Positions 35,419 through 48,921 are shown, numbered from the stretch's first letter. The stretch: 64,000 nucleotides of DNA from Blastomyces gilchristii SLH14081 (GCF_000003855.2 NW_003101667.1:1398477-1462476), one strand, 5' to 3'. Made by a program: numbers and translations. The notes: generated by a model from the letters alone, not told the origin.

Positions 35419-36791
35419 GTTTCTACCATTGATACCGTTCTTCTTGTCGCTCTTCAAATCTCATGTATCATTCATTTCATATTACTCCCCATGATATGAT
35501 GTGATATGATGTGATATGATATAAAGAAACACAGCTCATCAAGAGCATGTCGAACAACTAAATGCCTTAGCACAAATTTTCTCAGCCTTTGTATTCATCG
35601 TAATTTCCATAATTCCCATCATCATCTGGTCAAACATTCTCTTCACTCAGTCATACCATGCTACTAGTCCCAATTCCCCTGGGAAGTGGTCGGAATTATG
35701 CCGTGTGGATGTGCTGGAAAGGAAAAAAAAAACTTTCCTTGAATTCGACTACTTTTAGTCTTGAGTGAGGAACATGTTTCCGTTGTGAATTGGCTTGCAT
35801 GGCTGGTCTTGATATACATACCCCTGGATGCAATGTGCTGTACACATCTCAGGCCATAATAATGCCTCAATGCCTCAGGGAGAAAATCTTCCTCCATATG
35901 CATGCTACTACTCTTTCCGCCTGCTTGTCTTGTATCAGGATCAATCGTTTTCCTGCCGGCAATGGATGAGGTGGGGAATAACGCAATTGTTTTTGTTACA
36001 ATTCGCCTTCAGTCGTTTAACTTCCATGTTTAAAAAGAAATACGTAAATGTGTATCTTTCTGTGTCCATGAGTGCATACTGTGTATATCATACTCGTGTC
36101 CGGGCCAATCGCAGTCTCCCTCGAGCCATTACCGCCGCATCTTCCTCTCCTCTCCTCTCCTCTCCTCTCCTCTCCCGGCGTCGCGGGGCAACCAAAACAA
36201 CAACATCCCTCACTCCAAGAAAGCCCCCTATCTCATTCCCTTGCACCGTCCCCCCTACCTTTCGTTGCCTTTTCATCTGCACTCTTCCGCTTCTTTTCAC
36301 GCGTTCCCCCCTTCACGGGAGGGAAGCCGAGATTCATTCGTATCTCACGCTAAGCGGGGTGGATGTACAGCAGCACACGCTCTTTCTAACGGTCTCGGAA
36401 AGGTGCTATGACGAGGCGAATATGAATATACCAACACGACACGGTTATAAACTCTTCTGCACGTCTTTAACAGCGTCTCCAATATAATAAATTCGTGTCT
36501 GTCAATTCGATAAATTTGGTAGCTAACATTTGGTTATCCACGTTTGTGTGTGTGTTCCGGTGACGCGTTGCTGTTCAGGAGAAGTTTCCCGCTCCACACT
36601 CCACGCTTTCTACTCAAACACCACCCAATGTGAACGGTGTTGAATGACCCAGGCTGATGGACTGGCTAACTGTCTTGTTTACTAGCCAGGTACAATTCCG
36701 CCAGGATCCTCATCGAGCCTACATGCTATGAAACTTCCTATAGGGAAATTCCTTCTCACTGAGTTCCCCCTTTTTACCCCGCTACACTCGA
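34904..36791. other. 1.9-kb intergenic region with microsatellites
   Basis: No gene is supported. It holds (GATTATTTT)n near 34980-35006, a (TA)16 run at 35374-35406 followed by (GTAT)n, TGATATGATG repeats near 35490-35520, and a CCTCT pyrimidine repeat at about 36142-36175. The right half is probably the long leader and promoter of the kinase gene. A 219-codon frame across the CCTCT tract is rejected as low-complexity. Confidence 0.6.
36142..36175 (+). repeat. (CCTCT)n pyrimidine repeat upstream of the kinase
   Basis: Six near-perfect TCCTC units about 600 nt before the kinase ATG, in a pyrimidine-rich region typical of fungal leaders or promoters. Confidence 0.85.
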
Positions 36792-39700
36792 ATGATGTAC
36801 CACGACTCCACTAAGACTCGTTCCCGATCTGATCGGCCTCCTCTTCACGAAGCCAGCAACAGAGCCAATATTCTAAGAGGTGCAAAGGAGCAGTCGCATG
36901 TGCCACCGAGTTCTCCCCCAGTACATAAATATCCAATGTCTATCCAATCCTCAGAAGCTCCCACCACGGACGACACGTTCCACTCATCCCTCGCAGCAGC
37001 ACCCCCCGCAACACCTCCGCCGACTGCATGTGCTGCCGCTGCTGAGAACAAACGTGTGTCCATGGTGGCAGAATCACAGCCAAACTCCAACCGCAACTCC
37101 GCGATATCTACGACCTCTACCGCGTCCGGAAAATCCAGACGCAAAACTCACATTGGGCCATGGCAGCTGGGAAGGACCCTGGGTAAGGGTGCTACAGGGC
37201 GTGTCCGTCTGGCGAAACACGCGCTCACGGGCCAGACGGCTGCGATTAAGATCGTCTCTAAGAAGTCGGCTGCAATGGCGCAGAGTCAGAGTATTGCCGC
37301 GATGGACAAGAACATGGAGCATACATCGTGCGTTCCTGGGGGAAGGGTGATTCCATGTGGGATCGAACGAGAGGTGGTGATAATGAAGTTGATCGAGCAT
37401 CCTAATATCATCAACTTGTATGATGTGTGGGAAAATCGTGGAGAACTGTACGTCCGCTTCATTTAATTTATACCATGAGCATCATTCCTCGTTTTGCTAA
37501 CCTGGGTGAACACGCTATTGTCTCCTTAGATATCTTGTCCTCGAGTATATTGAAGGCGGAGAACTGTTTGACTATGTTTCCGAAAGCGGCCCTCTACCTG
37601 AGATAGAAGCCATCCGCCTTTTCCGACAAATCATTGCCGCACTCTCGTATTGTCATCGTTTCAATATTTGCCACCGCGACCTTAAACCGGAAAATATTCT
37701 TCTTGATTCCAACTGCAACATCAAGCTGGCGGACTTCGGGATGGCTGCTCTCCAACCCGCGGGCCATTGGCTGAATACCTCCTGTGGAAGCCCTCATTAT
37801 GCCTCCCCGGAAATCATATATGGTCATAGATATCACGGTGACAAGGCAGACATTTGGAGCTGCGGAATAATTTTATTTGCGATGCTAACGGGGTATCTTC
37901 CCTTTGATGGGGGCGACCTGCCTAATACACTCCGCCTTGTCAAGAAGGGAGAGTATATTTTCCCACCCTGGCTAAGCTCAGAAGCGATGGATTTGATTCA
38001 GCGTATATTGCAAAAGCAGCCGCGGGACAGGATCAGCATCAGTGAAATGTGGTCTCATCCACTCCTAAAGAAGTATGAGAAGCACCATATTATAATGGCT
38101 TCAGAAGGAGCTTCTTTGGGACCTCCCCCACCTTTATCGGAGAAGGACTGTGGGAGAAAAATCACCCGCCGCCAGGATATCGACGTGGAACTACTGAGGA
38201 GTCTCCAAACCCTTTGGCATGGGGCTAGAGCAGAGGAACTTATCAGCAGACTGCTGAGCGACGAGTAAGTCCTCCCCCCTGAAACAAGTTAATGAGTTCC
38301 TCTGAAGCTGACATTGCTCCTGTAGGGTCAACCATGAAAAAATGTTTTACCATGCCCTGGCAAAATTTAGGGACGACCAACTTGAAAATTATGAAGGCCC
38401 TCTCGGGTGTTCTGCCAGTGACTACCACCACATATCAAGGGGCCATTCCAAAACCCAGCAGCGAATCCCAAGTAGCCGCCACGCCAGCCAATCCTGGCGA
38501 CGATCCCAATTGTCTATTGCAACTGGTCGATCTACTTTCAGAGAGACGTCCTACCCGGAACCTAAATCTGCCCGAACAATTGCCAGCTATGACCCGTACA
38601 GATCCTCTCGAACGCCTATATCCAATCCTCAGGTGGAGTTTGCCAATGTAACCATCCACCGTCATTCGTCCGGCTCTCAGAAGAGTAAAAGGGACGATAG
38701 CTCATCTCAGGCTTCCAATTCCCCAAGTCATTTCACTCTCAAAAGACAGCTTTCCAGGGATCGCCACTCATTTATTCCCAGCTCGTCCATCGGTCCCAAT
38801 AGGTGGAATAGAAAAGGTTCAATTTCCTCGTTCCAGTCCCGAAGCTCTATCGCAAGCTCTCGCCGACGCGTCAATGGCTTCAGCGGTTCACGTTCAACTA
38901 GCTACAAGAGAAATGTCTGCTTTAGGCATCCACGCAACCAACGCTCCAGCGGGAGACATACTCCAAAACAGAAGGGCGTTGCGCGAACACATTCACAGTA
39001 TTCTATTTCTCCTAGAACGGAGATGAAAGTCAAGCTTCCCTCTGATCGATTCAGCAGCCCCACACTCCCTACACCACCGCCTCCTGTCCGATTGCGGCGA
39101 ATCACCGATCAGGAAGCCGATGCGAAGACTGCAGAACACCGTGTTTCTTGTCAATACTGGAGAGATGAAGCAAGGAAAGTATCAACTGAACTTGGGAAAA
39201 TCTGTGAAGAAGCATTCAATCGAACCTCCGTCTCGTCCGGTTCACCCTCTGTCGAAACTACAAAACAGCCTCCTGAATCTCCTCCAACTTCAATTTCGGC
39301 TCCAGGGGAAATTGGCAGTTCTGAAGAGCGATATAACATGCGTCCACTCCCAGAGCCACCTGCGGAATCATCTAACTCTTACACAATTCGCGAGTTGGCT
39401 GACACCCGCCGTAGACTTATTGAACACTCCGTTCAGGCAACCTCTGACGATCTTCCCCAATATCTTTCTGAGGTCATTGCGCATCTTGATCGTCTAATAG
39501 GAGATGAACTTGTTCCTAGTAGTGAAATGATGGTCAAACCCTGCCCGGAGCCGCTTCCCCAAGCCCCAGAATCATTTCTACCATCCATCGCCGAGGGTGA
39601 CATATTTCATGACTGCACAGCGATTATAGAGGATATCCAACGCGAACCAAACGCCCTAGAATCCAGAGCTTCAAAGAGATGCAACTGGAAACCAGAAAGG

Positions 39701-41055
39701 ACAATTCGCATGGTGCCACACGACTCCAGTATTTCTGAAATTGGCACGATAAAGCCGTTGACAATTCGAAAAAAATCGGGTGCGTCCTCAACGCACAAGA
39801 AGAATCACTCCGTGGACTCGTTCGGACAATACAGATCTGCTTCAAGCTCGACTGACGACGGGCCACCTGCCAGTGCTCTTCTTAGCAGACGCAGTAGCAA
39901 CACACGCTATTACACCGGACTAGAGCCAATAGAAGAAAATCCAAGATCTCCAAAGGGTAACAATGACGCCCGTAATTCGGGGGAGTCAAGGAAGTGGTCA
40001 TGGTTCAAACACAAGACGCAGAGCCAGGAGCAAATTCCACCTCCACTTCCATCAAAGGATACGGCGCCGTGCCTAACACCAGTTAATGACGACAATAATC
40101 GTGAGCTAGGGAAGAGGAAGAGCTTCCAGGGGTTACTGGAACTTGGTAAGCGGAAGAGCTTTCAAGGGTTATTAGAAGTGGACGAACAACCGAAAGTTAT
40201 CGAGGCGAGCCAGCTGCAGAAGAAAGGAGCAAAAGGCCGCTTCTGGCGGTTCGGGCGGAGGAAGGTACAGAAGCAGAAACCGGTGCATGAGATAGCCAAA
40301 GGAAGTATGATTAGCCTTTCACTCCGCTATGCTTGTTTCAAAGGTCTCGAATTTTTTTGGTGTGTTACCTACCATACTAATCAGAAGTTGTAGTTAACGA
40401 TCCCAATGATGCAACATCGAGTGTTCTCAGTGTGCCTGCGACTGTAACCGAGAGCGAGGCACCGAAGTCTCCTCTTCCCAGCAAGGCTGATAAGCCTCTT
40501 AAGCGCAACGATACCAAGAAGACGGAAAGTCGCCGTTCAGGGGGCCAAAATTGGTTTGCGAGATTTTTCCATATCAAACCTGCCTCGAAGACCCTAGCCT
40601 TTCAAGTCTCCAAACTCCGCGCGAGAAAGGAGGTGGTCAAGATCCTACATGAGTGGAAGAAATATGGAATGGAAGACGTACATTTCGACAGGGAGAGTAA
40701 TATTGTGACCGGAAGGTTGCGGAGGTAAATTGTAAGTTTTGTCAAATACATCAGGGGCTAGAACGGAGGAGAGAAGCAGAAACGAAACTTTGAAAATCGT
40801 CAATGAAACTAACCTCATCCCCCAAAACCAGTCCTTCGCCTCAGCCCCGTTGAATTCTGCGGGGAATTCTTCACCGTCCTCGAGCAGGGCAGACATGCAA
40901 ATCTCAGCCTTCTGCATCTGAGACAGGAGCGTGGAGCAGCATCGTCCTTCCACAAAGTCGTTGATACGCTGGAGATCGTGCTGAAGAAGCGCGGCGTGTT
41001 GGTCGAGGATTCATACCGGGCTAAGAAGATGGCTAAGATTCTTGATCTTGCTTGA
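36792..41055 (+). CDS. GIN4: GIN4/HSL1-type (Nim1-related) serine/threonine kinase
   Basis: Exons 36792-37447, 37530-38264, 38326-40304, 40394-40696 and 40832-41055 close in frame to about 1,298 residues. The kinase domain has the glycine loop GKGATGRVRLAKH (about 131), the catalytic Lys in TAAIKIV (153), HRDLKPEN (267), DFG (287) and GSPHYASPEIIYG. It is followed by the long Ser/Arg-rich tail typical of septin-linked GIN4/HSL1/KCC4 kinases, which control bud-neck or septum assembly and Wee1. A tandem 12-residue duplication (ELGKRKSFQGLL twice, 40103-40174) sits in the tail. The last exon encodes a KA1-like end (QERGAASSFHKVVDTLE). The exon 4/5 junction is uncertain: the only phase-correct donor (40697) removes SNIVTGRLRR, whereas the more natural donor at 40725 leaves the wrong phase. 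Confidence 0.88.
40103..40174 (+). repeat. Tandem 36-bp coding duplication
   Basis: Two adjacent 36-bp units encode the same 12 residues (ELGKRKSFQGLL) but differ at about eight or nine mostly silent positions, so the duplication is old and the protein sequence has been kept. Confidence 0.9.
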
Positions 41056-42171
41056 TTTGGCCCTCTCTATCTTTCTTTTCGATTTTCTCACTTTTTGTTT
41101 TCTGGTGTCCCTTTTTTTTTCGTCTTTGTTTTGGCGTGGTTTTGCGCAAGGTGTGTGCTATGCTGAGCTGGCCCGGAATTCTCGGAGTTGTTGAGCTATG
41201 TAACGTGTTTCTCTTCCCTCCGCATTTATCTTATCTCGGATTTAAAGCACTTTTTGTTCCCATGTGTGGATTTACTGTCTTACTTTTTTCGGAGATGTTT
41301 TGCGGAATTTGACGCAAAGCTCGGATGGTCGTTTTCTGTCCTTTTTTTATCCTGATTTACTCCATAATCCGATCTTGTATCCTCGTTATATGCTCTTCCA
41401 CTACCTTATTAATCCCTTCTTTCCGTCCTTCCATCAAGATTGGCTACCCCTAATAATTTTGTTTCCTTTTTTTCTTTTGTGTGTGTGTTTTGAGTGTTTT
41501 GATCCAAGTTTGGACTGGGATGATGGATTTTTGATAGTTAACTACGTTAGTTAGCGATTTGTCCTGGATTACGTACGGCCTGGCTATAAGTTAACTAGGC
41601 ACTTCTACTCCCGCATCAAAACATAATTCTGTTCTCTCCCCCAGATCAGATCGTGAACGATGGCCTAGCCTGACCTTCTCCTTCAGGAGTCAACTGGTTT
41701 ATTAGCTGTTATATATTTTTGTTGCCCTGCCTGCTTTTGGGGTTTGCGAATTGGTGTAGCTAAGCGGGGGTGGGCTAACTTATTTCTTTCCCTTAATTTC
41801 GTTTTAACTACTACCGGGAGTACGGATTAACAAAAATTAAAAATACAAAATAAAAAATAAAAAATAAAAAATAAAAATAAAAATAAAAATAAACTCATAT
41901 AGTATGAAGTAGTGAGAAAAAGCACTTAAAAGACTTTGTTAGAGCTCACTACAGTAGTCTATATTAATAAATATGTAAAATAAGTTCTTTGTAATTTTTC
42001 TCTGTAATTGCTTAATTTCACTTATAGACACTCATTACTAGAAATTTATATAAAAGTTTATTTATAGTAGAAAGATCTCATTTTATTTTAATTATTTTTT
42101 TTAAAAAAAAAATGAAAAAAAATCAAAAACTCTGAAATTTATAAATATCAGTAAAAAAATAAAAAATAAAG
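41056..42171. other. Kinase 3' region and edge of the AT-rich block
   Basis: No gene is supported. Base composition is normal to about 41820; then an (AAAAAT)n microsatellite (41838-41890) marks the change to continuous AT-rich repeat DNA. Confidence 0.65.
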
Positions 42172-42835
42172 TTATTATTATTATTATTAATTTTTAATTA
42201 TAAATATATATAATCAGAGATTATATATAATATTTATCTAAAAACTTTCAATTTTCAGAGTTTTTCTAGTATTAATAAAACTAATTATTATATATTTATT
42301 AATTTCAGATATATAAAATCAGAAAATTTCAGCTCTGAGTACAGAAACTTTGTATAAATTATAGTATTTTTAATATTTTCTAATACTTTTAAAAGTATTT
42401 TAAAAATAACATAATAAAAGAAAAGAAACAAAGTTTTAAAAATAAATATATTATTATTATTATTATTATTATTATTTTATTAAATAAATCTTATAATAAG
42501 TTCTTATATAATATTAAATACAGATTAAATATTGATTATATAAGAAAATACAGATATTAAAATTATATCAAGATAATAAAAACATAGAAAAATATAAAAA
42601 AGTGACAATTAAATATATATAATAATAACTTCTTAACTTAGAAATATAAAGTAATTTATTAAAGTAATTTATACACTTCTGTATTTATTAGAAATCTGAA
42701 GTACTTAAGTTCTGAATTTAATATATTCTCTGCAGATTTTGAACTTATATGTCTTAATTTCTCACGCCAAGGCGCTATCAGAGTAAGATAGATATATTAC
42801 ATGAGTAAATAGAAAAGAAAAGAAAAGAAAATATA
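42172..42835 (-). mobile_element. LINE 3'-end fragment (copy A) carrying a SINE
   Basis: From an (ATT)n tail at 42172 the sequence matches, in strongly AT-shifted form, the 3' untranslated end of the LINE copies at 43921 and 52022 (for example TTTCAGATATATAAAATCAG against TTTCAGATATGCAAAATCAG). The match breaks at about 42453 and resumes at about 42786, with a mutated SINE in between. Confidence 0.7.
42451..42785 (-). mobile_element. Heavily mutated tRNA-derived SINE, 5'-truncated
   Basis: It aligns along its length with the intact SINE at 48922-49295, with C-to-T and G-to-A changes almost everywhere except the CACGCCAAGGCGCTA block near its head. About 30 nt of the tRNA-like head are missing. 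Flanks AAATAAATATATTA (42440-42453) and AGATAGATATATTA (42786-42799) look like a mutated 14-bp target duplication of a LINE sequence. Confidence 0.75.
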
Positions 42836-43920
42836 AAAAGTATTAGATTTTCTCTCTACAAACTGATTACTTCTGTATAAGTGAGATGTTCACTGATCAC
42901 TTAGTAAACATCTACTATATATAAAAAGCTACATAATAGCTAGATCTTGATAATATAATTAACTACTACACTATATCATTATTATCTTTATCAGATTATA
43001 TTTCTTCTTGTATATAAGAATCTACTAATTCTATCTTAAAATCAAATTTTTACAATTCATGCTTAAAATTAAAGATCTAATTATATTTTGAAATACTGTA
43101 TTAGTAATTCTACAGCTGCTTATCACAAATTAAAAAGAACTCTGTTGATTTTGAAATTAATTAATCTACTACAGACTTTCACAGCAAGTTCATAAGCAAT
43201 CTCTGCATTCTCACATGAATAGAAATATAGATAGTGAATATATCTCTGTAAGCAGCTTCACTATTAAAGATAATACTGTCTTACTTAAATCTGTACTAAT
43301 TACTAGAAGTAGAAGATATCTGACATAGTTAATATATACACACAATACTCTTAAATAAGAGCTGCTTAAACTGACTGCTGAGATTATGAATTTCATATTT
43401 AATTCTATTTAACCTGATTTCATACATTTCTTGATGTGAATCTCACTGAGACTAATCATTAAAAAAATATACAAAGTAACTATTTATCAGATCTTAAAAT
43501 AGAATCATGACTTAGAAAAAATAAGAAAGTAGTCTCATTTAATCTTATTTAGTTTCATTCTTAGCATAAAGTTACTATTTTTAGACATTTTAAGGTTTTT
43601 TTTAGACTATTTTTAATTTTTTAAAAAGTAATGCTTTTTGATAATACTCAAATGAGATTTAAAGTCATTTAAAGCAATAAAAAGAATTTAAATTGAGAAG
43701 TGAAAATCATGATCTCATTTGAAAAATGTGATAAGAGTAGATAGTAAGTCTCACTGAAATAGTATGAGACTACTATCTAATCTTAAAATCATGTAATGAG
43801 ATTAGTTAAATTAATAATGAAATTATCAAATATTCTGATTCTAGTTTCAGACACAGTCACACAGTAAGTTTAGAGCTGCTTAAGCTGTAATTACTATCTC
43901 AGACAGCTCAGAATATTCAA
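42836..43920. other. AT-rich DNA without recognisable genes
   Basis: Contains no usable frame. About 90 bp at 43380-43470 resemble 45600-45695 (shared GAATTTCA...ATACATTTCTTGA), pointing to a further old repeat family. Confidence 0.5.
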
Positions 43921-45587
43921 ATTATTATTATTATTATTATTCTTCAATTATAGATGTATACAGTCAGAGACTATGATATCTATCTGAGAACTTTTAATTC
44001 TCCGAGTTTTTCCTATATCTATAGAGATAACTATTATACATTCACCAATTTCAGATATGCAAAATCAGAAAATTTCAGCTCAGAATATAAAAACTGTTTA
44101 CAAATTACAGTATTTTAACATCTTCTGATACTTTGAAATCATTTGACAATATCATGACAAAAGAAAAGAGAACACAGTCTTAAAGATAGACACATTAAAT
44201 GAATAGATAGAAAAAAATAGAAAGAAAAAAGTGAAGTAAAGAGAGACTGTAATAAAACAAATTATTAAAAGATAGTATATAGCTGTTTTAACAGACTATA
44301 TCTGATCAATTTTCTTCTCTTCATATTCAGATATTTCTGAATTTAGCCATTTTCTTATAGCTACTTGAGTTTCTGATAGAAAGTTTATTAAGTATTTAAT
44401 TCCTGTCTCAGTTAAGAATAAGAATCTTATATTTAATTGATTTAGATCATACTTCTCTTTCAATCTAACTCTGAGACTATTGTATAATACACAGTGTATT
44501 ATAATATACTCAGAATTCTCATTTACATTGCAGAATGAGCTTTTTATTAAATCAAATCTATCATCAAATCTTTGCATGTAAGATTTGAAATAGTCATATT
44601 CTAGTTTCAGCTGTATTATAGATAAGAATATTTTCTTTTTACATTTAATTGAACAAGATTTTCACTTAGGTTTTATTTCAAATCTTGAATAATGTATACT
44701 CTTCTTTTGTTTCTGTCAGCTTTTATTTCACTTATCTAAACAAGATTCTTTTATCTTTCTCTTTATAAAAGATCAGGACATAATTTTTTGAATAGATCTG
44801 CTTAATTCTGAACCTCTTTTTACAGCTGAATCAGTCAATTCATTGTCATGAATATTTATATAAGCAGAAACTCAGTGTAGATAAATTATCAGCTTTAATA
44901 TTCTTCTCTTTTGAATTTTCAAAACAGAGTTTAAAATCAGTTCAAGATTTATTTGATTATTATAAATATGACTATTTCTAAGTCTTTTTAAAGTAGCTTG
45001 ACTATCAGAGAATATTCATATCTCTTTCAAACTATTTTCTCTTTTATAAGATTTTATTTCAATGAGTTTGAAAGCTTTCACTATTATAAATAGTTCAGTA
45101 TCAAAGACTTCAGATTCACAGTCTAAATTTCAGAAATCTGAGATAAAATTGATATTATCTTCAGTATAAGCAATGCCTGTGTCTAATCTATTTAAATTCT
45201 CATTTTTTAAGTTATCTGAATAAATCAGAATAGAGTCTTTTATATTGATTGTAGAAATTCTCTTCAAATGCTGTTTATATTCTTTCTCTTTAGATAGTTT
45301 ACTTATTTATAAGTCTATAAGAGATTCAAGCTTTTCTCTTTAGAGAGATATCTTCTCATGATCAACTTTTTCAACATTTAAAGAAGAAAATTGATTTTTA
45401 ATTAGTAAGTATAGTTTGTATAGTTGAGAAGACATTTTCTTTGAAGAATTATTTTCATTTCAATCAAGAAATCTATTTTAATCTAGTTCATTTTCAGAGT
45501 TAATTGATAAAAATGAAGAAGAGACTCTTTCTCTAATTATATAATTTAAACTCATCTTTATAACTCTCAGAGCATAGTTCATACTAG
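43921..45587 (-). mobile_element. Tad1-like LINE, 5'-truncated copy B
   Basis: Read on the minus strand, it starts in the RNase H part and ends in an (AAT)n tail at 43921. A remaining open frame at 44577-44296 reads NENSEYIIIHCVLYNSLRVR and ETGIKYLINFLSETQVAIRK, the C-terminal Cys/His-like and tail region of Tad1-type ORF2. It is collinear with 52022-53693 over about 1.67 kb. It stops abruptly at about 45587, as 5'-truncated LINEs do. Confidence 0.8.
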
Positions 45588-47089
45588 ACTGGCCGCCAGA
45601 ACTATGAATTTCACATTTAGTCTCATTTGATCTGATCTCATACATTTCTTGACGTGAGTCTCATCAGAACCAAGTCTTAAAAAAATCTGAAAATGAGCCA
45701 TTTCTGAGAGAAATGGCATGAAAAATGACCAGATTTAATTCAAGAACAGTGAAATGAGAGTAATTTCTCAGAATAAACTGTGAAAGATAATCATTCTTTC
45801 AAAATCAGAATGAGACTGAAACTGAAGATTAAAATCAGTCTCATTCAGTTCATTCAGTGATTGCTTATATAATCAGAATTTGGTAACAATTATTGATAAC
45901 ACTTATAAAACAACTAAATACATTCTTGTATAAGTTTATTCTTCACTTTCTCATGAAAACTACACTTCTCTAATATACTGTGATCAGAGGTATTAAACTA
46001 TCTGATAATTTCATGTTTTATAATCATGAGTTTCTTAATTATTTCTTCTTATAATTGTTCTTAGTAATAGTGATAAATATCTCAACTTGAGTTGAACTTT
46101 CACTTCATTTTCATCTCTGTCAATGAAATTGTCAGAATATCATATATCATCAGTGTAACAGTTGAATATATACTCTCAACAATTTTCTATAACTTCAGAA
46201 TTAATTTGATGTGTAAATTCATTGAATTATCTTGAAAATAGCAGTTAAATTCAGTTTTACAAGTATATAGTTTTGTCTGATTTTCAGTTACAATTAATGT
46301 ATACAAGTTCTATTTCAAAGTTAGTATTATAGTTCTATGTAATATGAAGTATTATTAAAAATCATTACTTACTAGAGAATTGTATTTCACTATCTTTACA
46401 TCTTGAACATCTGCTTCTTCAAAACTCTAATAGTTGATATTATAGTAGTCTCAGATTAATTTAATATACAAGTCTCATTTCTTCTCTATTCAATCTTGAG
46501 AAGTGTAGATATTAACTTAATAAGAGAAATCTAGTAGAGCTGCTATAGCATAGTACTCTGTAAAAGATTATTCAGTTTTACTGCAATAATATATCAGTTT
46601 ATTTCTTATAGTAATAATAGCCTGTACTATAACATTATCTCAGACTGAATTTCTTTTTAAGTGATTTAACTACTTCTTAAGATAAGTAAATAAACTATTA
46701 TACACTCATCAGACTGACTGCAGTATTGATGTATAAGTAATTAAGACTGTCTTTATTATCTTATAAAACTGAAACAGTAAATCAATCACATATTTCAACT
46801 GAGTTTACTTTATATTAGAAAGTTTTAATATCTGAATCTTTTTCTGATCAGAGTATTACACTCAATAATTAATTATCAGATACAATTGAAGAGTTTAAAT
46901 AGTTATCTTATATATTGAACTTTACTGTGTTCTAACATTCTGTATCATATTCAGTAGTGTGACTGATTTATTTATTTATTGAATATCATGAAATTGTTAT
47001 TATTATTTAGAGAAGATACAAATTGTATTAATAATATTTCAAATCTGTGATATTTAAATTATTAGTCAATCTATTCAAAATTAATAGTA
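45588..47089. other. AT-rich DNA without recognisable genes
   Basis: It begins with ACTGGCCGCCAGAAC, a GC-richer island, and shares about 90 bp with 43380-43470. No frame or domain is seen. Confidence 0.5.
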
Positions 47090-47398
47090 TGTGACGGGCT
47101 GCGCCTGATCAATTATATAGACTATTCTGCTTCACTTCATAGATTCTTTCATTTCACTATTAAACATGTACACTCTGATTCTCGGCCATTCTCAATCACT
47201 GATTCTCGGCTGCTATGAACATGTATAGATTCTTCTGCTCTGAAGCTTCACTGCATACACTATCACATATGTGTATAAATATTCACTTCAATCACTGATT
47301 TCTACACTTTCTCTTTCTTTTTCTTCTTTAACATTTTTCTCTTTATTATATAAGACCTATCAATATCATACTGATCTATTTAATGTAGATCTCTTATA
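47090..47398 (+). repeat. 5' LTR of the older gypsy copy
   Basis: 309 bp, the same length as the LTRs at 54748 and 60089, starting TGTGACGGGCTGCGCC and ending CTCTTATA, where the younger copies read TGTGGCGGGC and CTCTTACA. Differences are nearly all transitions. Confidence 0.85.
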
Positions 47399-48921
47399 TT
47401 AGAAAAATATTCCTCATCTTCTTATTAGAAAATGATTATTCACACATCATCTTTTCATTAGAAATAATTATTCATCAAGAGATATCTGAATGTGTAACAA
47501 TGTATAAGAAATAGAGAAACAGTCAAACAGTTAAGCAGACACTGAGTTCTTAGATAGAAGCTTACTTATCAGTTACTCTGACTCTGTAATAAGATTTTAC
47601 AAAGAGAATGTCAGTGAAAGACCTGAGAGTTCTGATACTCAGATATATAAGATATTCATACAATTACACTTCTTCAGATTTCATAGATATCATATATTCA
47701 ATAAATAATATAATCATGTCTAACAATAATATGAGAGAATCTTCAAATACAAGCATAGATACAGTGTCACAGTGACTTCAAGCAATGTTGAAACTATAAT
47801 AACAATAAATAGCTGATATGCATGCAACTCAATAACATCAATATGAAGAGATTTAATAATTAACTTATGTGATTTCAACACCTACAGAATTGAATATAAA
47901 AGTACTGAAAGAATGCTTAAATACTTCTACATATTTCAATACTTCTGATCTCACTCTCTACTCATCATAAAGAATGAAAATGCTCATGAAACTGAGTGTA
48001 GATGAAGATGTTATTGATTTATTAATTAATTAAGATTGATATATCAATGAATAATTGAAAGATTGTATGAAACAGAAGTTTCATTTATGAATGAAAGCAT
48101 GTAAATCAGTGTTGTAAATATCTGATAATATTATGAAACATCTTAATATTCTGTTCTGAAACACTATTATGTAACAGAAAGTATTAGATTGATTACAGAG
48201 CATCTGACAGAGAAATACTTCTCTTACAACATTCATCTCTGACTTCAATATCAAGATTCTAGAAGCAGGTGATTAATCTTGAGAGAATTGAATAAAGATT
48301 AGTATGCTTAAGAAGACATTAACTTTTAAACTCTTACAGACTTTTATAAGTATAGATAAAGACCAGACTTATGAAGACTTCTGCACACAGCTTCAGACAA
48401 TGAATAACTGTCTTATCAAGCTCAAGAGTATACAGAACAGTGATAGAAGATATTACACTTCAGTAACTTATACACCTGTGCTGAGAAATAACAATGATGT
48501 AGATATCATGAATTAAGTAGACTTAAATATTTATATATAAGCAAGAGTCTCCGCCATCTGAACAGACTTTCAAATCCCTGAGATCACTTCTGAGAAAGTC
48601 ATTAATCAATGTCAATGTGAAGTATGTATTAACTATAACTGATTAGAACACATTGCTTTCAACTGCTGATTGATCTATGTATCTTCACACTTAAGAGAAA
48701 GACTGATATCTCTCTAATTAAGAGAAAGATCAGTGTCTTCTCATTTGAAGAATAAATCAGTGCCTGTCTGCATCAATCACATTGCAGTGAAGAAAGATTC
48801 AGAAGATAACTATAAGAATGTTCTGATAAAACAGGAAAAAGATTAGCTTCTATTTAAATTTACAAACAGAAGCTTGAAGAGATCAGATAATAATAATTTA
48901 AAGAGAAAATGACAATGAATG

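Noticed and set aside
35828..36487. 219-codon open frame upstream of the kinase
   Set aside because: It crosses a CCTCT repeat, has low-complexity composition and no domain, and lies where the kinase leader is expected.
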